A stretch of 64,000 nt of DNA. Source: Nemertoderma westbladi. Its lineage: Eukaryota; Xenacoelomorpha; Nemertodermatida; Nemertodermatidae. The position numbers and the translations under genes were made by a program. Shown here piece after piece: positions 1 through 9,416 of the stretch. Position 1 is the stretch's first letter; every line of letters starts with the position of its first letter. The notes beneath the pieces are model-generated. The model did no database searches, was not told where the DNA came from, and saw only the letters and a list, made by a program, of their open reading frames with translations. The stretch covers positions 26,825 through 90,824 of the forward strand of contig JAUCBJ010001555.1 of assembly GCA_032718475.1 (NCBI GenBank), in the 5' to 3' direction.

Positions 1-489
1 TCCCTTTAGAAAGAGCTGCTTTATAAGCAGCCAATGCTTCTGGGCCTCTCGCCAGTATCTCTATCGGCAGTTTTTGTTCTTTTATATAATTAATTAAAAT
101 TTTTGGAAGTTTCAGTGTATTTGATCCACTTATATTCATAATCATAAGTCCCATGTCTCTGAATTTATTAACAATTTCTAATGTTGAAACTTCATTTAAA
201 CCCCAAATACTAACCAGATTCTGGGTTGTTAACTCAGAAATATCTACATCCAGTCTAAAGTAAAGTTCTTTCTCTTTATCTGAAAGAACATCAACAGAAG
301 ATATAATTATATCAGTTATCTTACCCTGGAGTGGTTTATTTATGGGACCAACCCATCCAATATACTCAACAATTTCCTTTAATTCTTCAGTTTTCTCCAA
401 TATACTTTCCACCTGTTCGACACTTTTCTTTCTTTCAGTTTGACCTTCACGGAACGTATCAATTACTGTAATTGTGCCGCCATTATCTC
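1..489 (-). CDS. STAND-type gene, downstream exon: end of WD40 repeat plus APAF-1-like winged helix (partial)
   Basis: The minus-strand frame is open from a splice acceptor (TTTATACAG, AG at 491-490) to the window edge. It starts with the residues GDNGGTITVIDT, which complete the last WD40 blade begun in the exon at 5972-5120. A charged linker follows, then a stretch resembling the winged-helix domain that follows NB-ARC in APAF-1 (ELYFRLDV, NLVSIWGLNEVSTLEIV, KFRDMGLMIMN). STAND proteins of this kind usually act as signal-dependent oligomerising switches in apoptosis or immunity; that role is inference here. The P-loop ATPase core is not in this exon. The exon is AT-rich, unlike the GC-rich WD40 exon. 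The gene continues beyond base 1. Confidence 0.62.
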
Positions 490-547
490 CTGTATAAAGG
501 ATAATTATTATTAAGCTGTCTTTCCACTGAGTTGACATCCAATATTA

Positions 548-881
548 CGATGAAAAATTATGGGTTGGAGCAAGATAAATTTTATTAATCAAGTTACAAA
601 TATAATTATAAATATAATTCGTTAGGGTCTCCAATATGCACCTACGGTCCCTATACGTTTCCCTGCCTATGTCTTCTGTTTTTTGGTTACAACATTTATT
701 CTGGTTTTAGTGCAATTTCCAACCGATATAAAGTCGTACGTTACGTTAGTCAATTCTGCAATTTATATTAGAATTTGTACTTTAGTGATAATGATAGCGC
801 TGAGCTACCGAAATATATTTATAATAATATTTGAAATTTGATTAATATATTTAACTTGCTCCAATCCAGAATTTTTCATCG
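548..881. mobile_element. MITE with about 46 bp terminal inverted repeats
   Basis: The left end (CGATGAAAAATTATGGGTTG and onward) matches the reverse complement of the right end (CGATGAAAAATTCTGGATTG and onward) for about 46 bp with few mismatches. The flanks AATATTA (541-547) and AATATAA (882-888) look like a target duplication with one mutation. The 334 bp element has no coding capacity. The superfamily is not assigned. Confidence 0.6.
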
Positions 882-946
882 AATATAACTGACATCTCAA
901 ACTTTCTTATAGTTAATCCAAAATTACGTATTATAGCAAGGATAAA

Positions 947-1220
947 CGGGCAATAGGCGGGACAATAGGCGGGTCAATAGGCGGGACAATAGGCGGGACA
1001 ATAAGCGGGACAATAGGCGGGATAATAGGCGGGACAATAGGCGGGGCAATAGGCGGGACAATAGGCGGGACAATAGGCGGGACAATAGGCGGGACAATAG
1101 GCGGGACAATAGGTGGGACAATAGGCGGGACAATACGCGGGACAATAGGCGGGACAATAGGCGGGACAATAGGCGGGACAATAGGTGGGACAATAGGCGG
1201 GACAACAGGCGGGAGAATAG
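947..1220. repeat. 12-bp minisatellite (GGGACAATAGGC)n, about 22 copies
   Basis: There is perfect 12 bp periodicity with scattered single-base variants. Because 12 is divisible by 3, both strands stay open and give low-complexity reading frames such as PPIV repeats; I do not treat these as genes. Confidence 0.95.
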
Positions 1221-1297
1221 GATGGTTAAAATTATAAAAATAAGTTTTTTGCATTATTTCTGAACCGAAGTATGAAGCTGAAATACAATATCTCACT

Positions 1298-1551
1298 GAT
1301 ACTGTATACTGTTAATATAAACAACTACTGTACCCGCGATACTGTATACTGTTAATATAAACAACTACCCGCGATACTGTATACTGTTAATATAAACAAC
1401 TACCCGCGATACTGTATACTGTTAATATAAACATCTACCCGCGATACTGTATACTGTTAATATAAACATCTACCCGCGATACTGTATACTGTTAATATAA
1501 ACAACTACTCGCGATACTGTATACTGTTAATATAAACAACTACCCGCGAGA
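1298..1551. repeat. 35-bp minisatellite, 7 copies
   Basis: The unit begins GATACTGTATACTGTTAATA and ends ACAACTACCCGC. The first copy carries a 5 bp insertion (ACTGT) before the CCCGC end. It directly follows the 12-bp array, separated by about 75 bp of unique DNA. Confidence 0.95.
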
Positions 1552-1788
1552 TGTGGTCGATAATAGTCTCCAACAGTCCGCCAGCTCCAACAGTAGCACC
1601 CAAACCTACAGATGATACTTAATGTTTTATACGATTTGTACCAACAGTCTCCAAAGCTATAAAAACAATCCTTGATCAGATTGGATTGCACACATTTAAT
1701 TTCGAACGTAGGTAGACTCGGTCAAATATATTGGACTAGACGAACTACCAATTTAATCTTCGGTCTAACAGCAGTCAATAGTGCTGGT

Positions 1789-2870
1789 TTACAAGGCGGA
1801 GATAACTCCCTCTTGAAATGACTCCCCAATCGTCTCAGCCTAGGTTGAGAACACTCTCCACTCCCAGTTATCATAGTCTAGGCTTAGAACACTCCCCTTA
1901 GGCTGAGATGACTCCACTTAGGCTGAGATGACTCCCTTTAGGCTGAGATGACTCCCCTTAGGCTGAGATGACTCCCCTTAGGCTGAGATGACTCCCCTTA
2001 GGCTGAAATGACTCCCCTTAGGCTGAGATGACTCCCCTTAGGCTGAGATGACTCCCCTTAGGCTGAGATGACTCCCCTTAGACTGAGATGACTCCCCTTA
2101 GGCTGAGATTACTCTACATAGGCTGAGATGACTCCCCTTAGGCTGAGATGACTCCCCTTAGGCTGAGATGACTCCCCTTAGGCCGAGATGACTCCCCTTA
2201 GGCTGAGATGACTCCCCTTAGGCTGAGATGACTCCCCTTAGGCCGAGATGACTCCCCTTAGGCTGAGATGACTCCCCTTAGGCTGAGATGACTCCCCTTA
2301 GGCTGATATGCCTCCCCTTAGGCTGCGATGACTCCCCTTAGGCTGAGATGACTCCCCTTAGGATGAGATGACTCCCCTTAGGCTGAGATGACTCCCCTTA
2401 GGCTGAGATGACTCCCTTTAGGCTGAGATGACTCCCCTTAGGCTGAGATGTCTCCCCTTAGGCTGAGATGACTCCCCTTAGGCTGCGATGACTCCCCTTA
2501 GGCTGAGATGACTCCCCTTAGGCTGAGATGACTCCCCTTAGGCCGAGATGACTCCCCTTAGGCTGAGATGACTCCCCTTAGGCTGAGATGACTCCCCTTA
2601 GGCCGAGATGACTCCCCTTAGGCTGATATGACTCCCCTAATTGAGTTATAATTCATATCCGTACCTGTGCTATTTCCGTATATTGCAAAAATTAAACTGT
2701 TACCTATGTTAATGAGTTATCGTTTATTGTTTTGGTTAGAAAAGCCCGCCACTGTAACCTGCTCCTTTCCGTTAATTAAGAAATCTAGGAAGAAAACTGG
2801 GGGTGTTCTCAGCCTAGGCTGAAAAGACTGGGGAGTCATATTTGGTGGGGAGTTATCTCAGCCTGTTACA
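1789..2870. mobile_element. Fold-back-like element with internal 20-bp minisatellite
   Basis: About 65 bp at 1789-1855 is an imperfect inverted repeat of 2801-2870. Shared blocks are GAGATAACTCCC, ATGACTCCCCA and CAGCCTAGG(T/C)TGAGAACAC. The arms contain the same words as the minisatellite unit inside, suggesting the array grew from the arm sequence. A 15-bp direct repeat, GACGAACTACCAATT, lies outside both ends (1738-1752 and 2874-2888). No coding frame is seen. Confidence 0.5.
1866..2636. repeat. 20-bp minisatellite (CCCCTTAGGCTGAGATGACT)n, about 38 copies
   Basis: Strict 20 bp periodicity, three units per 60 bases. Recurrent variants (GGCCGAGATG, GGCTGCGATG) show internal homogenisation. 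It lies inside the inverted-repeat element at 1789-2870. Confidence 0.95.
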
Positions 2871-3932
2871 TCGGACGAACTACCAATTAAAATTTTTTTT
2901 ACAAAGTTTAAGTTGACTCGATATGAAACTGTTTCGAAAATTTCTACAATTTTGCTCCGATTTAAAGAGGGTTGGGAAAGAAGGTTAAACTCATGCATGC
3001 AATATGTAAAATAGACTGTAATGCCTGAACTGACCATAATTACATTGGGAAACTTAAACGAAAACATGTAAAACGCCACAACGAACATTATTTATGGAGA
3101 GTGTTAGAGTTTTTACTGACAGTGTTGGTGGTGGGCTTAAAATTTGAATGTAAATAATGGTAATTGGTAAATAAAATGTATCGATTTACAGTTATATGCG
3201 GTCTTATATAATGGCTATAAACGTTGTGGAATAACACAACACTGTATCGACAATGGCCACTTATTCGACGAATATAACGTTTTTAATATAAAATAATAAT
3301 ATAATACGAATATAACAGATTTGGCAACTCACGAAACTATTCAAATACGAACTAATTTATAGACATATTTTTATAATAATTTATTTTACCAGGAATAAAA
3401 CGACATTAAAAATTGTACTTTCTTTAATGAGTGACACTTATATACTTATATGAACTTACATTAATATTTTCCACACTCACTGTTCTGTACACTTGTAATT
3501 TTTGAAAAAGACACTTACTCTGCTATAAACAGTACAATAATTCCACACTTATTGTAACATGAGAAAACCTACCAAATCCAATGATACATTTATCAGTTTG
3601 CGGTGGTGGTCAATTTCAAAAAGGTCAGAGTATCATATTCTGTATCACTACCGGTCTAAATACTACAGTGTCAAGTTGTTCCAAACAGTATTCCAAACCG
3701 TATGAGTCAAAAATCAGCTCCCTACTGCACGAGAATTTAACTCGCAGAAATAAGCTGTTTCCTTACTAAAAATTGTATTAGTTCAACTCAGAGCAGAGGA
3801 CCCCATGTAACCGGAATTTTCAATTTTACATTTAAATTTTTACAAAAGTTTTATAAAGTGACTTTTACGAAATTGTTGCCTTCGTTTCGTTGCCATTTTT
3901 CCCATCAATAGTGATTTATTTTTTATATATTT

Positions 3933-4305
3933 GAAAGCTTGCATTGTGAGGATTCCAAATATGTATTAATGTCTAAATTTCGTTGGTAAACAGATGAGAT
4001 ATGGGCGTTCTAAGATTGCAAGAAGTATCTTTCATTATAATATACCAGTTATTTATGTATATGTGTAGCTATGCATACATAAATATAATAATATATTATA
4101 AATAGGATAAATAAATAGGATTTTTATCATAAAAATGATAAAAATAATATCACGTTCTAGAATGTTTGTATTTATATTAATTATAATAAATGACTTCCAG
4201 CGAATGAATTTATCACAATCTTTGAACGCCAGTATTATATATCAGCTGTTTTTCAACAAAACTCAAAATAAATTTATATTTGGAATCCTTACAACTCAAG
4301 CTTTC
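3933..4305. mobile_element. Long fold-back (hairpin) MITE
   Basis: The left end, from GAAAGCTTG through AGGATTCCAAATAT, is inverted at the right end. The pairing continues inward: GGCGTTCTAAGATTG on the left matches the complement of CAATCTTTGAACGCC on the right. The arms are about 170 bp around an AT-rich centre near 4110. No open frame is present and target duplication is unclear. Confidence 0.55.
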
Positions 4306-4897
4306 TAATAATGAGGAATGGTCGTGATGCAATGAGGGCGGCGATATCGCAAACTTTAAACGTCTATAAATTCAAAAAAGAAAATTCTACGTATCTCCAT
4401 GTTAAATAAAGTATGATAAAGATTGTATAAAAATAAGGTGGGGTGTGGGTTAGGGATGTCCCTTCTTATCTAAAATGACAGGTGTAATATATTATTATAA
4501 TAAGCCTTTGTTGTAAGTAATGGGACTGTGTGGCAGACTTGAAAATGAAAGTTTTTATTATACATTACCGGTTGTATTCTCTGTACAGTTACTTTACTGC
4601 ATTGCAGTACCGGTACGCCTATTGGCACCATTATAGTTTGTTTATTTAAGTAGAACTACCAGTTGGTTAAAACGCCATTGATACAAACCAATAACAAACA
4701 ACCTAACAGATAACTGAATACATAATATTATTAAGCTAATTGCTGGTTTTATTAGTTTATTTTTATGTTACATTATTACTGGAACCAAACCGCACCTAAA
4801 ACTATCCGACTACAGGGACTATGTTGTAATGGTCTATATTCTGATACCCCTATTAGACTAATTTAAATTTCGTTCCCATGGTACCCGATATTGGCAG

Positions 4898-4938
4898 GAG
4901 GCAGTGAAGGTAATGTTCAGTTAATCCGCATCATATCG
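4898..4938 (+). pseudogene. WD40-like micro-exon on the plus strand
   Basis: The 41 nt between an acceptor (GATATTGGCAG) and a donor (GTAAGT) encode GSEGNVQLIRIIS after a split glycine codon. That fits the end strand of a WD40 blade. The entry phase is the same as in the minus-strand exon at 489 (split G, then D/G-N/S-x-G). It may be a relic of a paralogous STAND gene in the opposite orientation. No partner exon was recognised on this strand, so it may not be expressed. Confidence 0.3.
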
Positions 4939-5119
4939 GTAAGTAAATTATTAATTAAATAAAATTGAATTAAATAATAATAATTAATGTAATTAATTCA
5001 TTTTAAGTGTTATAATGATTATTACTTACTATGGTACGTGGTACGGTACTGAATTAGACCCTAGGCCCAATTAATTAATTTAACGTGTTTTAATAAAATA
5101 GGTCTATTTAATTAATTAC

Positions 5120-5972
5120 CTGTAATAATATGCCGGTTATCTTTACAGAAATCGACAGCACCGATGCGGCTCCCCGTTCCTTCAATCCGGTTGATAACCT
5201 CCCCAGTTACAGAATTTAGAATATAAATCAACCCGGTGTCCACCCCAACAGCAGCGATTCTGGATCCGTTCGGACTCAATACGATCCTCATGACCTTAGG
5301 AGTTGCTTCCTGTCTCCACAAGGTCTCCCCTGTACCAACACCGAAGCGATGGATCCCTCCTTCCCAATCTACCGACACCACTGACTCCCCATCCGGACCC
5401 CAACACAGACTCCAGACCACCCCACTGTGCCCCCGGTATTGATACAACATCTCCCGGGTTCCGGTCTCCCAAACTGTTACTGTTCCATCATCCGAACAGC
5501 TGGCCAACCGGGACCCGTTCGAGTCGAACCGAATACAGAGAACCGACCCAGAATGCCCCACCCAGTTCGTAACCTTATATTTCCCCCCAGTTATTGATAT
5601 AATAGAAATCCTCCCGTCGGACCCACAAGTTGCAATGACGTCCCGGTTGGAGGGATTTATATCTATTCCCAACCTCCATGTACCCTCCCCCCCACCAACC
5701 ACTAACTCCTCCCCCGGTACCTCCACTACGACCCTCCAACCGGTCGCTTCCCGCTCCCAGACAGTCACCAACCCCCCCACCAAGGTTCCCGAGACAACGC
5801 GGTTCCCGTCCGTAGAAACCGCGACTCTCCAGTAACCGATATAACCTCCGGATCGCGGTAGATCTTCCTTTTCGTAGAGAGTTGTTGAGTTTATGATACA
5901 GGGGAGGTTGTAAGACACAAAGACAACCTCCTCGGTACCCGGGATCATTTTGAGTTCCTCGATCGGCGCCAT
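5120..5972 (-). CDS. STAND-type gene, WD40-repeat exon
   Basis: About 284 residues are open from ATG (context AACAATGG) to a splice donor at 5119. At least five WD40 blades are visible, with typical words: SGTLVGGLVTVWE, ATCGSDGRISIIS, GHSGSVLCIRFDSNGSRLAS, SDDGTVTVWE, GHSGVVWSLCWGPDGESVVS. The last blade is split by the intron and finished in the exon at 489. WD40 propellers bind partners such as cytochrome c in APAF-1; the partner here is unknown. The start is uncertain: an acceptor-like TCTTTTAG ends at 5993 and the frame is open back to it, so this may be an internal exon. The exon is GC-rich relative to its flanks. A young BEL element sits about 0.8 kb upstream. Confidence 0.75.
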
Positions 5973-6806
5973 TGTTAGGGGGATTATTGAATCTAAAAGA
6001 TAAAATAAAGTAAATTGCCGCTAAATTGCTAAAGTACTAATAAGTATTACAGCGCTAGTAATTGTTATTAGATAGTCAGCGTAGCCAGTAATTATTTACT
6101 AGCTGTTTTTATTTATTCGGTTTGTATAAACGATCAATATAATATTTAATTTATTTTTAATGTTCCAGTAAAACAAAGTGTTCTAGAACCTTAATTGATA
6201 ACGAACTTGTTCTAGGAGATTAAAAAGTAGCGACAACTAGTTAGTTTAAATAAAATGTTCTAGAACAAAATAAATATGTTCTAGAACATGAATATTGAAC
6301 ATCCAGTATTTGTGCTACATACCGTAGTTAGTATAAGGTTTGGTATTTAATAAATATACGGAAGAAAACCTTTTCAAACTAAAATTTATTTAGTTTATTT
6401 TGCAGGAATTAGATGGATTAATTGGATGGAATTAGTTTGCAATTAGATAATTAGGAATTCATATAAATTAATTTAGAAATTCCAAACTTGTTTTCCTCGG
6501 TGGGCCAAATTTTGGTGCGGCACCAAATTTTGAAATCCTTTCAATAGTTCAATCGCTTGTGACAACTTATTTCTCGCGTTTTACAGGTTTATGGTTTATT
6601 TTAATACAAACCTTGTTTTTTTTCTCGGGAAAAAAAAGTTTTTATTATTAAATATTTGTTCTAGAACATAATTTTTTCAATAACAAATAGCTGACATTTT
6701 TCTTGAACATTTAAAAAAATATTATCAAAAATTAATTAGTGTTCATTTCGATGGTTTATTTGATTCAATTGCCGACTTGTTTTATTTTATTTGAACATAA
6801 TATTAT
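5973..6806. promoter_or_regulatory. Upstream region of the WD40 gene with repeated TTCTAGAA dyads
   Basis: There is no coding frame. The palindrome TTCTAGAA, mostly within TGTTCTAGAAC, occurs at 6181, 6258, 6279 and 6659, with a related GAACTTGTTCTAGG near 6203. TTCnnGAA is the core of heat-shock-factor sites (established knowledge). A regulatory role is inferred from clustering only. The 3' edge is the BEL target duplication ATTAT at 6802-6806. Confidence 0.35.
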
Positions 6807-7344
6807 TGTGACGGGATCCAGGAGGGATCCCGATTTATCCGATGTGGTATTTAGTCCACGCGTCCCCGCCGTGTATAAGAGTGGAATAAAGATAACTGAG
6901 TTCTGAAGTTCGGTGTATAATAATAGGTTATAGGATATAGATATATTGTGAATTATACGGTAGGCGGGATACGGTAACTAAAGTCCCGTGATCCCCTAAC
7001 TAAACTAATTGACTGTACCCTACGCTAGCACTGCTGCACTGAGATAACTGAATCACTGATTAATAGGTTATTGGTTATATTGCACAGTGGCCTTACTGCT
7101 ACTCAATCGATGCCATTCCCCCCTCTGATTGGTTAATACCCTTGTTGGCGCCCCGTGGAGTATTCCCGTTCACTCCACCTATTTCCTCTGGGTTAGGGGT
7201 TTGGCCCCTGACCCTCTATTGTGTGCTTCCTTCCCACTCTTATTGGGATGGCACGAGTTGGTTAATTGCCCAATCTCGTGGCTCCCAATATTGCTTATCG
7301 GCTTACAACTTTATGGGGTGTTGGCGGGATTGAATAAGCTAACA
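6807..7344 (-). repeat. BEL 1 LTR (3' LTR in element orientation)
   Basis: 538 bp with TG...CA ends, a direct repeat of 23477-24014. Short open frames inside (for example 7129-7371) occur in both copies and reflect the LTR, not genes. Confidence 0.97.
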
Positions 7345-7382
7345 CTCCCCCCCATGCTATCTTCCCGGTAAGAAGATAGCAT
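7345..7382 (-). other. BEL 1 polypurine tract and adjoining 11-bp hairpin
   Basis: On the minus strand GGGGGGGAG (7353-7345) abuts the 3' LTR, the expected position of the plus-strand primer. Immediately before it is a perfect hairpin, ATGCTATCTTC / GAAGATAGCAT, with a 7 nt loop (7354-7382). The hairpin is not a standard part of the tract. Confidence 0.7.
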
Positions 7383-8054
7383 CAACCAAAAAGTGCGTTA
7401 CAATCCCGCTGGATCCCGATCTAGTATCGGGTGTGGGGTGGAATTCTTTTCTCTAGGAGCCGGTTTTCCAGGCCGCCCCCTATGGGTATGATAACGCTAC
7501 CCTGTGTGCCTGGCGTCTCATGTCGGGCCGATCGCGCTCACCTCTTCACACGACTTTTGTTTCCCCAACACTTTCGCCCTATCTCACCTTCACTCTCACC
7601 CTATCTCTCTCACATTCGGACCTCCCCGTCCCTTACTCAGCCTCTTATCCTCCCCCCCCCACACTCTAGAATCGCGTCCGCACTCTCTCTGCACTCCACT
7701 CTATCACTTCGATCCTCAACCTCACTTTGAGTGTTTTTATCTCTCCTGACGAACCTCCCCCCCCTCTCGTGCCGTCGCACTCAAGAAGTGTGAAATTGTC
7801 AGTTGTCTCGTCCATAGTGCCATAGTCAGTTATTCCCCCCAGTCCCACTAGCTAGTTGAGAAGGGTTGTATGACTATAGTACTTACTCCAAACGTATGTA
7901 TTTTACTGCTAATCACTACGTACGTACATACAAATTGCACTTATATGATTATTTGCATTAATTAAATTTGTACTTAATAGTTCGTACGTTACATGCGGCG
8001 CCTTCCAGGCGCACCACTTCCCAGTCTCAGTCTTATTCCCTCGTCTCCGGGAAC
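7383..8054 (-). other. BEL 1 non-coding region between ORF3 and the polypurine tract
   Basis: About 670 bp, pyrimidine-rich on the plus strand, without a frame I can support. Short open frames here have no recognisable motif. It probably serves as 3' untranslated sequence of ORF3. Confidence 0.5.
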
Positions 8055-9260
8055 TTATCTGTTCCTCCTCACGTCCTCTTCCCTGGCCCGTTTCTTGGTT
8101 ATCACCGCTCCTCTGGCATCATCCGCTTTCTGCTTCCGGACCTTCGCTGCCACTTCCTTGCTGATCCCGGTCGTCGGCTCCTTGGGCGCTGGTGTTATTA
8201 AAGCCCGATACCGCTTCGCCGGTGGCCCCTCAGAATGGCCTGGTTGTCTCCCTCGTGTGGCGTCCCATAGGATCATTTTCATTGCCTTTGGTACGTGTTC
8301 CGCCAAGAAATCCCTAAACTCCCTCCGGTTCTCTGGTGTCCACCTGTCGAGGTACCGTTGCGTATTCATAACTCCGGCGAACGATGCCGCCGTTGCTACT
8401 TCTTGATAGGTAAACGGTAACCTTCGCTTTATGATTTCCATGTGGGTCTCCTGGTTTATGAGGAAGAAACCCCACTTGAACTCTTGGGCCTTCATGCGCT
8501 GGCGCGTCATGGCCCCGACGTCGGCCCACTCCTCGAACCTCGTGAACTTCTCCTCGTCGCTCATCCAGTCGCACTCGCGTCCGTAGTGCCCCCGAAAGTG
8601 GCACTTTGGACATCGGTTATGCAACCGTGGACACGCCCCCATCCTGTGACTTGGTTCTCTACAGTAGAGACAAAAGGTTCCCCGTTGGAACCGGTATAGG
8701 CAGCTGCTTTCCCGATGGGTCTGTCTCCCACAGTAGTCGCAGCCGAGTACCAATGTCTCGCGTCCCACCTCGTCTTTCGTCCCAAGCGATCTCCGCGGTC
8801 TATGGAGTCGCTGGTAGGCGAACTTCTCTACGTTGCTCTCCCTGTTTACGTCTATCTCTCCGCCCCTCTCGGGCATCGTCTCCCCGAATACTATCCGTGG
8901 TGCCGTTCCCGGTTGCTCGCCCAACCTGATGGTGCTCCCCGCGAAATCCATCGCCGGCTCCTCGTGCACCCAGGTCCGCTTGCCGGATCTGTTCCAGAAG
9001 GCCCTCGCCCCACTGGCCGTCACCACCCTTCCGCCAACCCAGTCCGTGTCCGAGTGGCCTATCCTCTCGATGGGCGGCATCTCTCCGAATTCGTCATCGT
9101 CGTCTTCCTCTTCCGGTAGTGTCTCCAATCCCGGTATCCCGATGGATCCACTATGTCCCTTCCCGCCTTGGCTCTCGCCCGTAGCTCTCCATCCCTCCAG
9201 CTCCCTTAGCTTCCTTGGCGGTTGGTCGCCCTCGGCGCCCGCTGGTATGGGTATCGTGTG
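8055..9260 (-). pseudogene. BEL 1 ORF3, 3' half: three CCHC zinc knuckles (cut off from its start by the Gypsy insertion)
   Basis: About 400 residues follow the Gypsy target duplication and end at a stop at 8055. After an acidic, low-complexity segment come three consecutive CX2CX4HX4C knuckles: CDYCGRQTHRESSC, CLYCREPSHRMGAC and CPKCHFRGHYGREC. A moderately conserved-looking region follows, then a basic tail (KKRAREEDVRRNR). Such knuckles bind single-stranded nucleic acid in retroviral Gag proteins. Here they are additional to the knuckles in the normal Gag position of the same element. With the Gypsy excluded, the reading frame is continuous with 13320-11979. Confidence 0.75.
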
Positions 9261-9416
9261 TGTAGTGGTCAACGAAAGAATAATATGATAAAACGAAATA
9301 TAATATTATTGCTGACTAACAGAATGAGATAACTGAATAAGCTGTACAGTATGAAGCAGTAGGACAGAGATGAAAAATGTAAGTTTTGAATATCCCGCCA
9401 AAGTCTCTACCCTACA
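9261..9416 (-). repeat. Gypsy LTR (3')
   Basis: 156 bp, an exact-looking direct repeat of 11823-11978. Confidence 0.95.

Larger units (their letters stand above)
490..5119 (-). other. Predicted phase-1 intron of the STAND/WD40 gene
   Basis: Donor ACAG|GTAATT (5120/5119) and acceptor ATACAG|GAG (490/489) join two exons in the same phase, and the join falls inside a WD40 blade. The intron is about 4.6 kb. It holds a MITE, three minisatellites, two fold-back elements and a plus-strand WD40-like micro-exon. Between 2871 and 3932 I see only AT-rich DNA with no convincing gene. Confidence 0.55.

Noticed and set aside
931-1296. PPIV-repeat and LLSR-repeat minus-strand frames
   Set aside because: Shadows of a 12-bp minisatellite.
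947-2636. CRISPR-like arrays
   Set aside because: The repeats are contiguous, with no unique spacers, and the genome is eukaryotic.
7129-7371. Conserved small ORF present twice (also 23799-24035)
   Set aside because: It is part of the duplicated LTR; identity reflects recent transposition, not selection.
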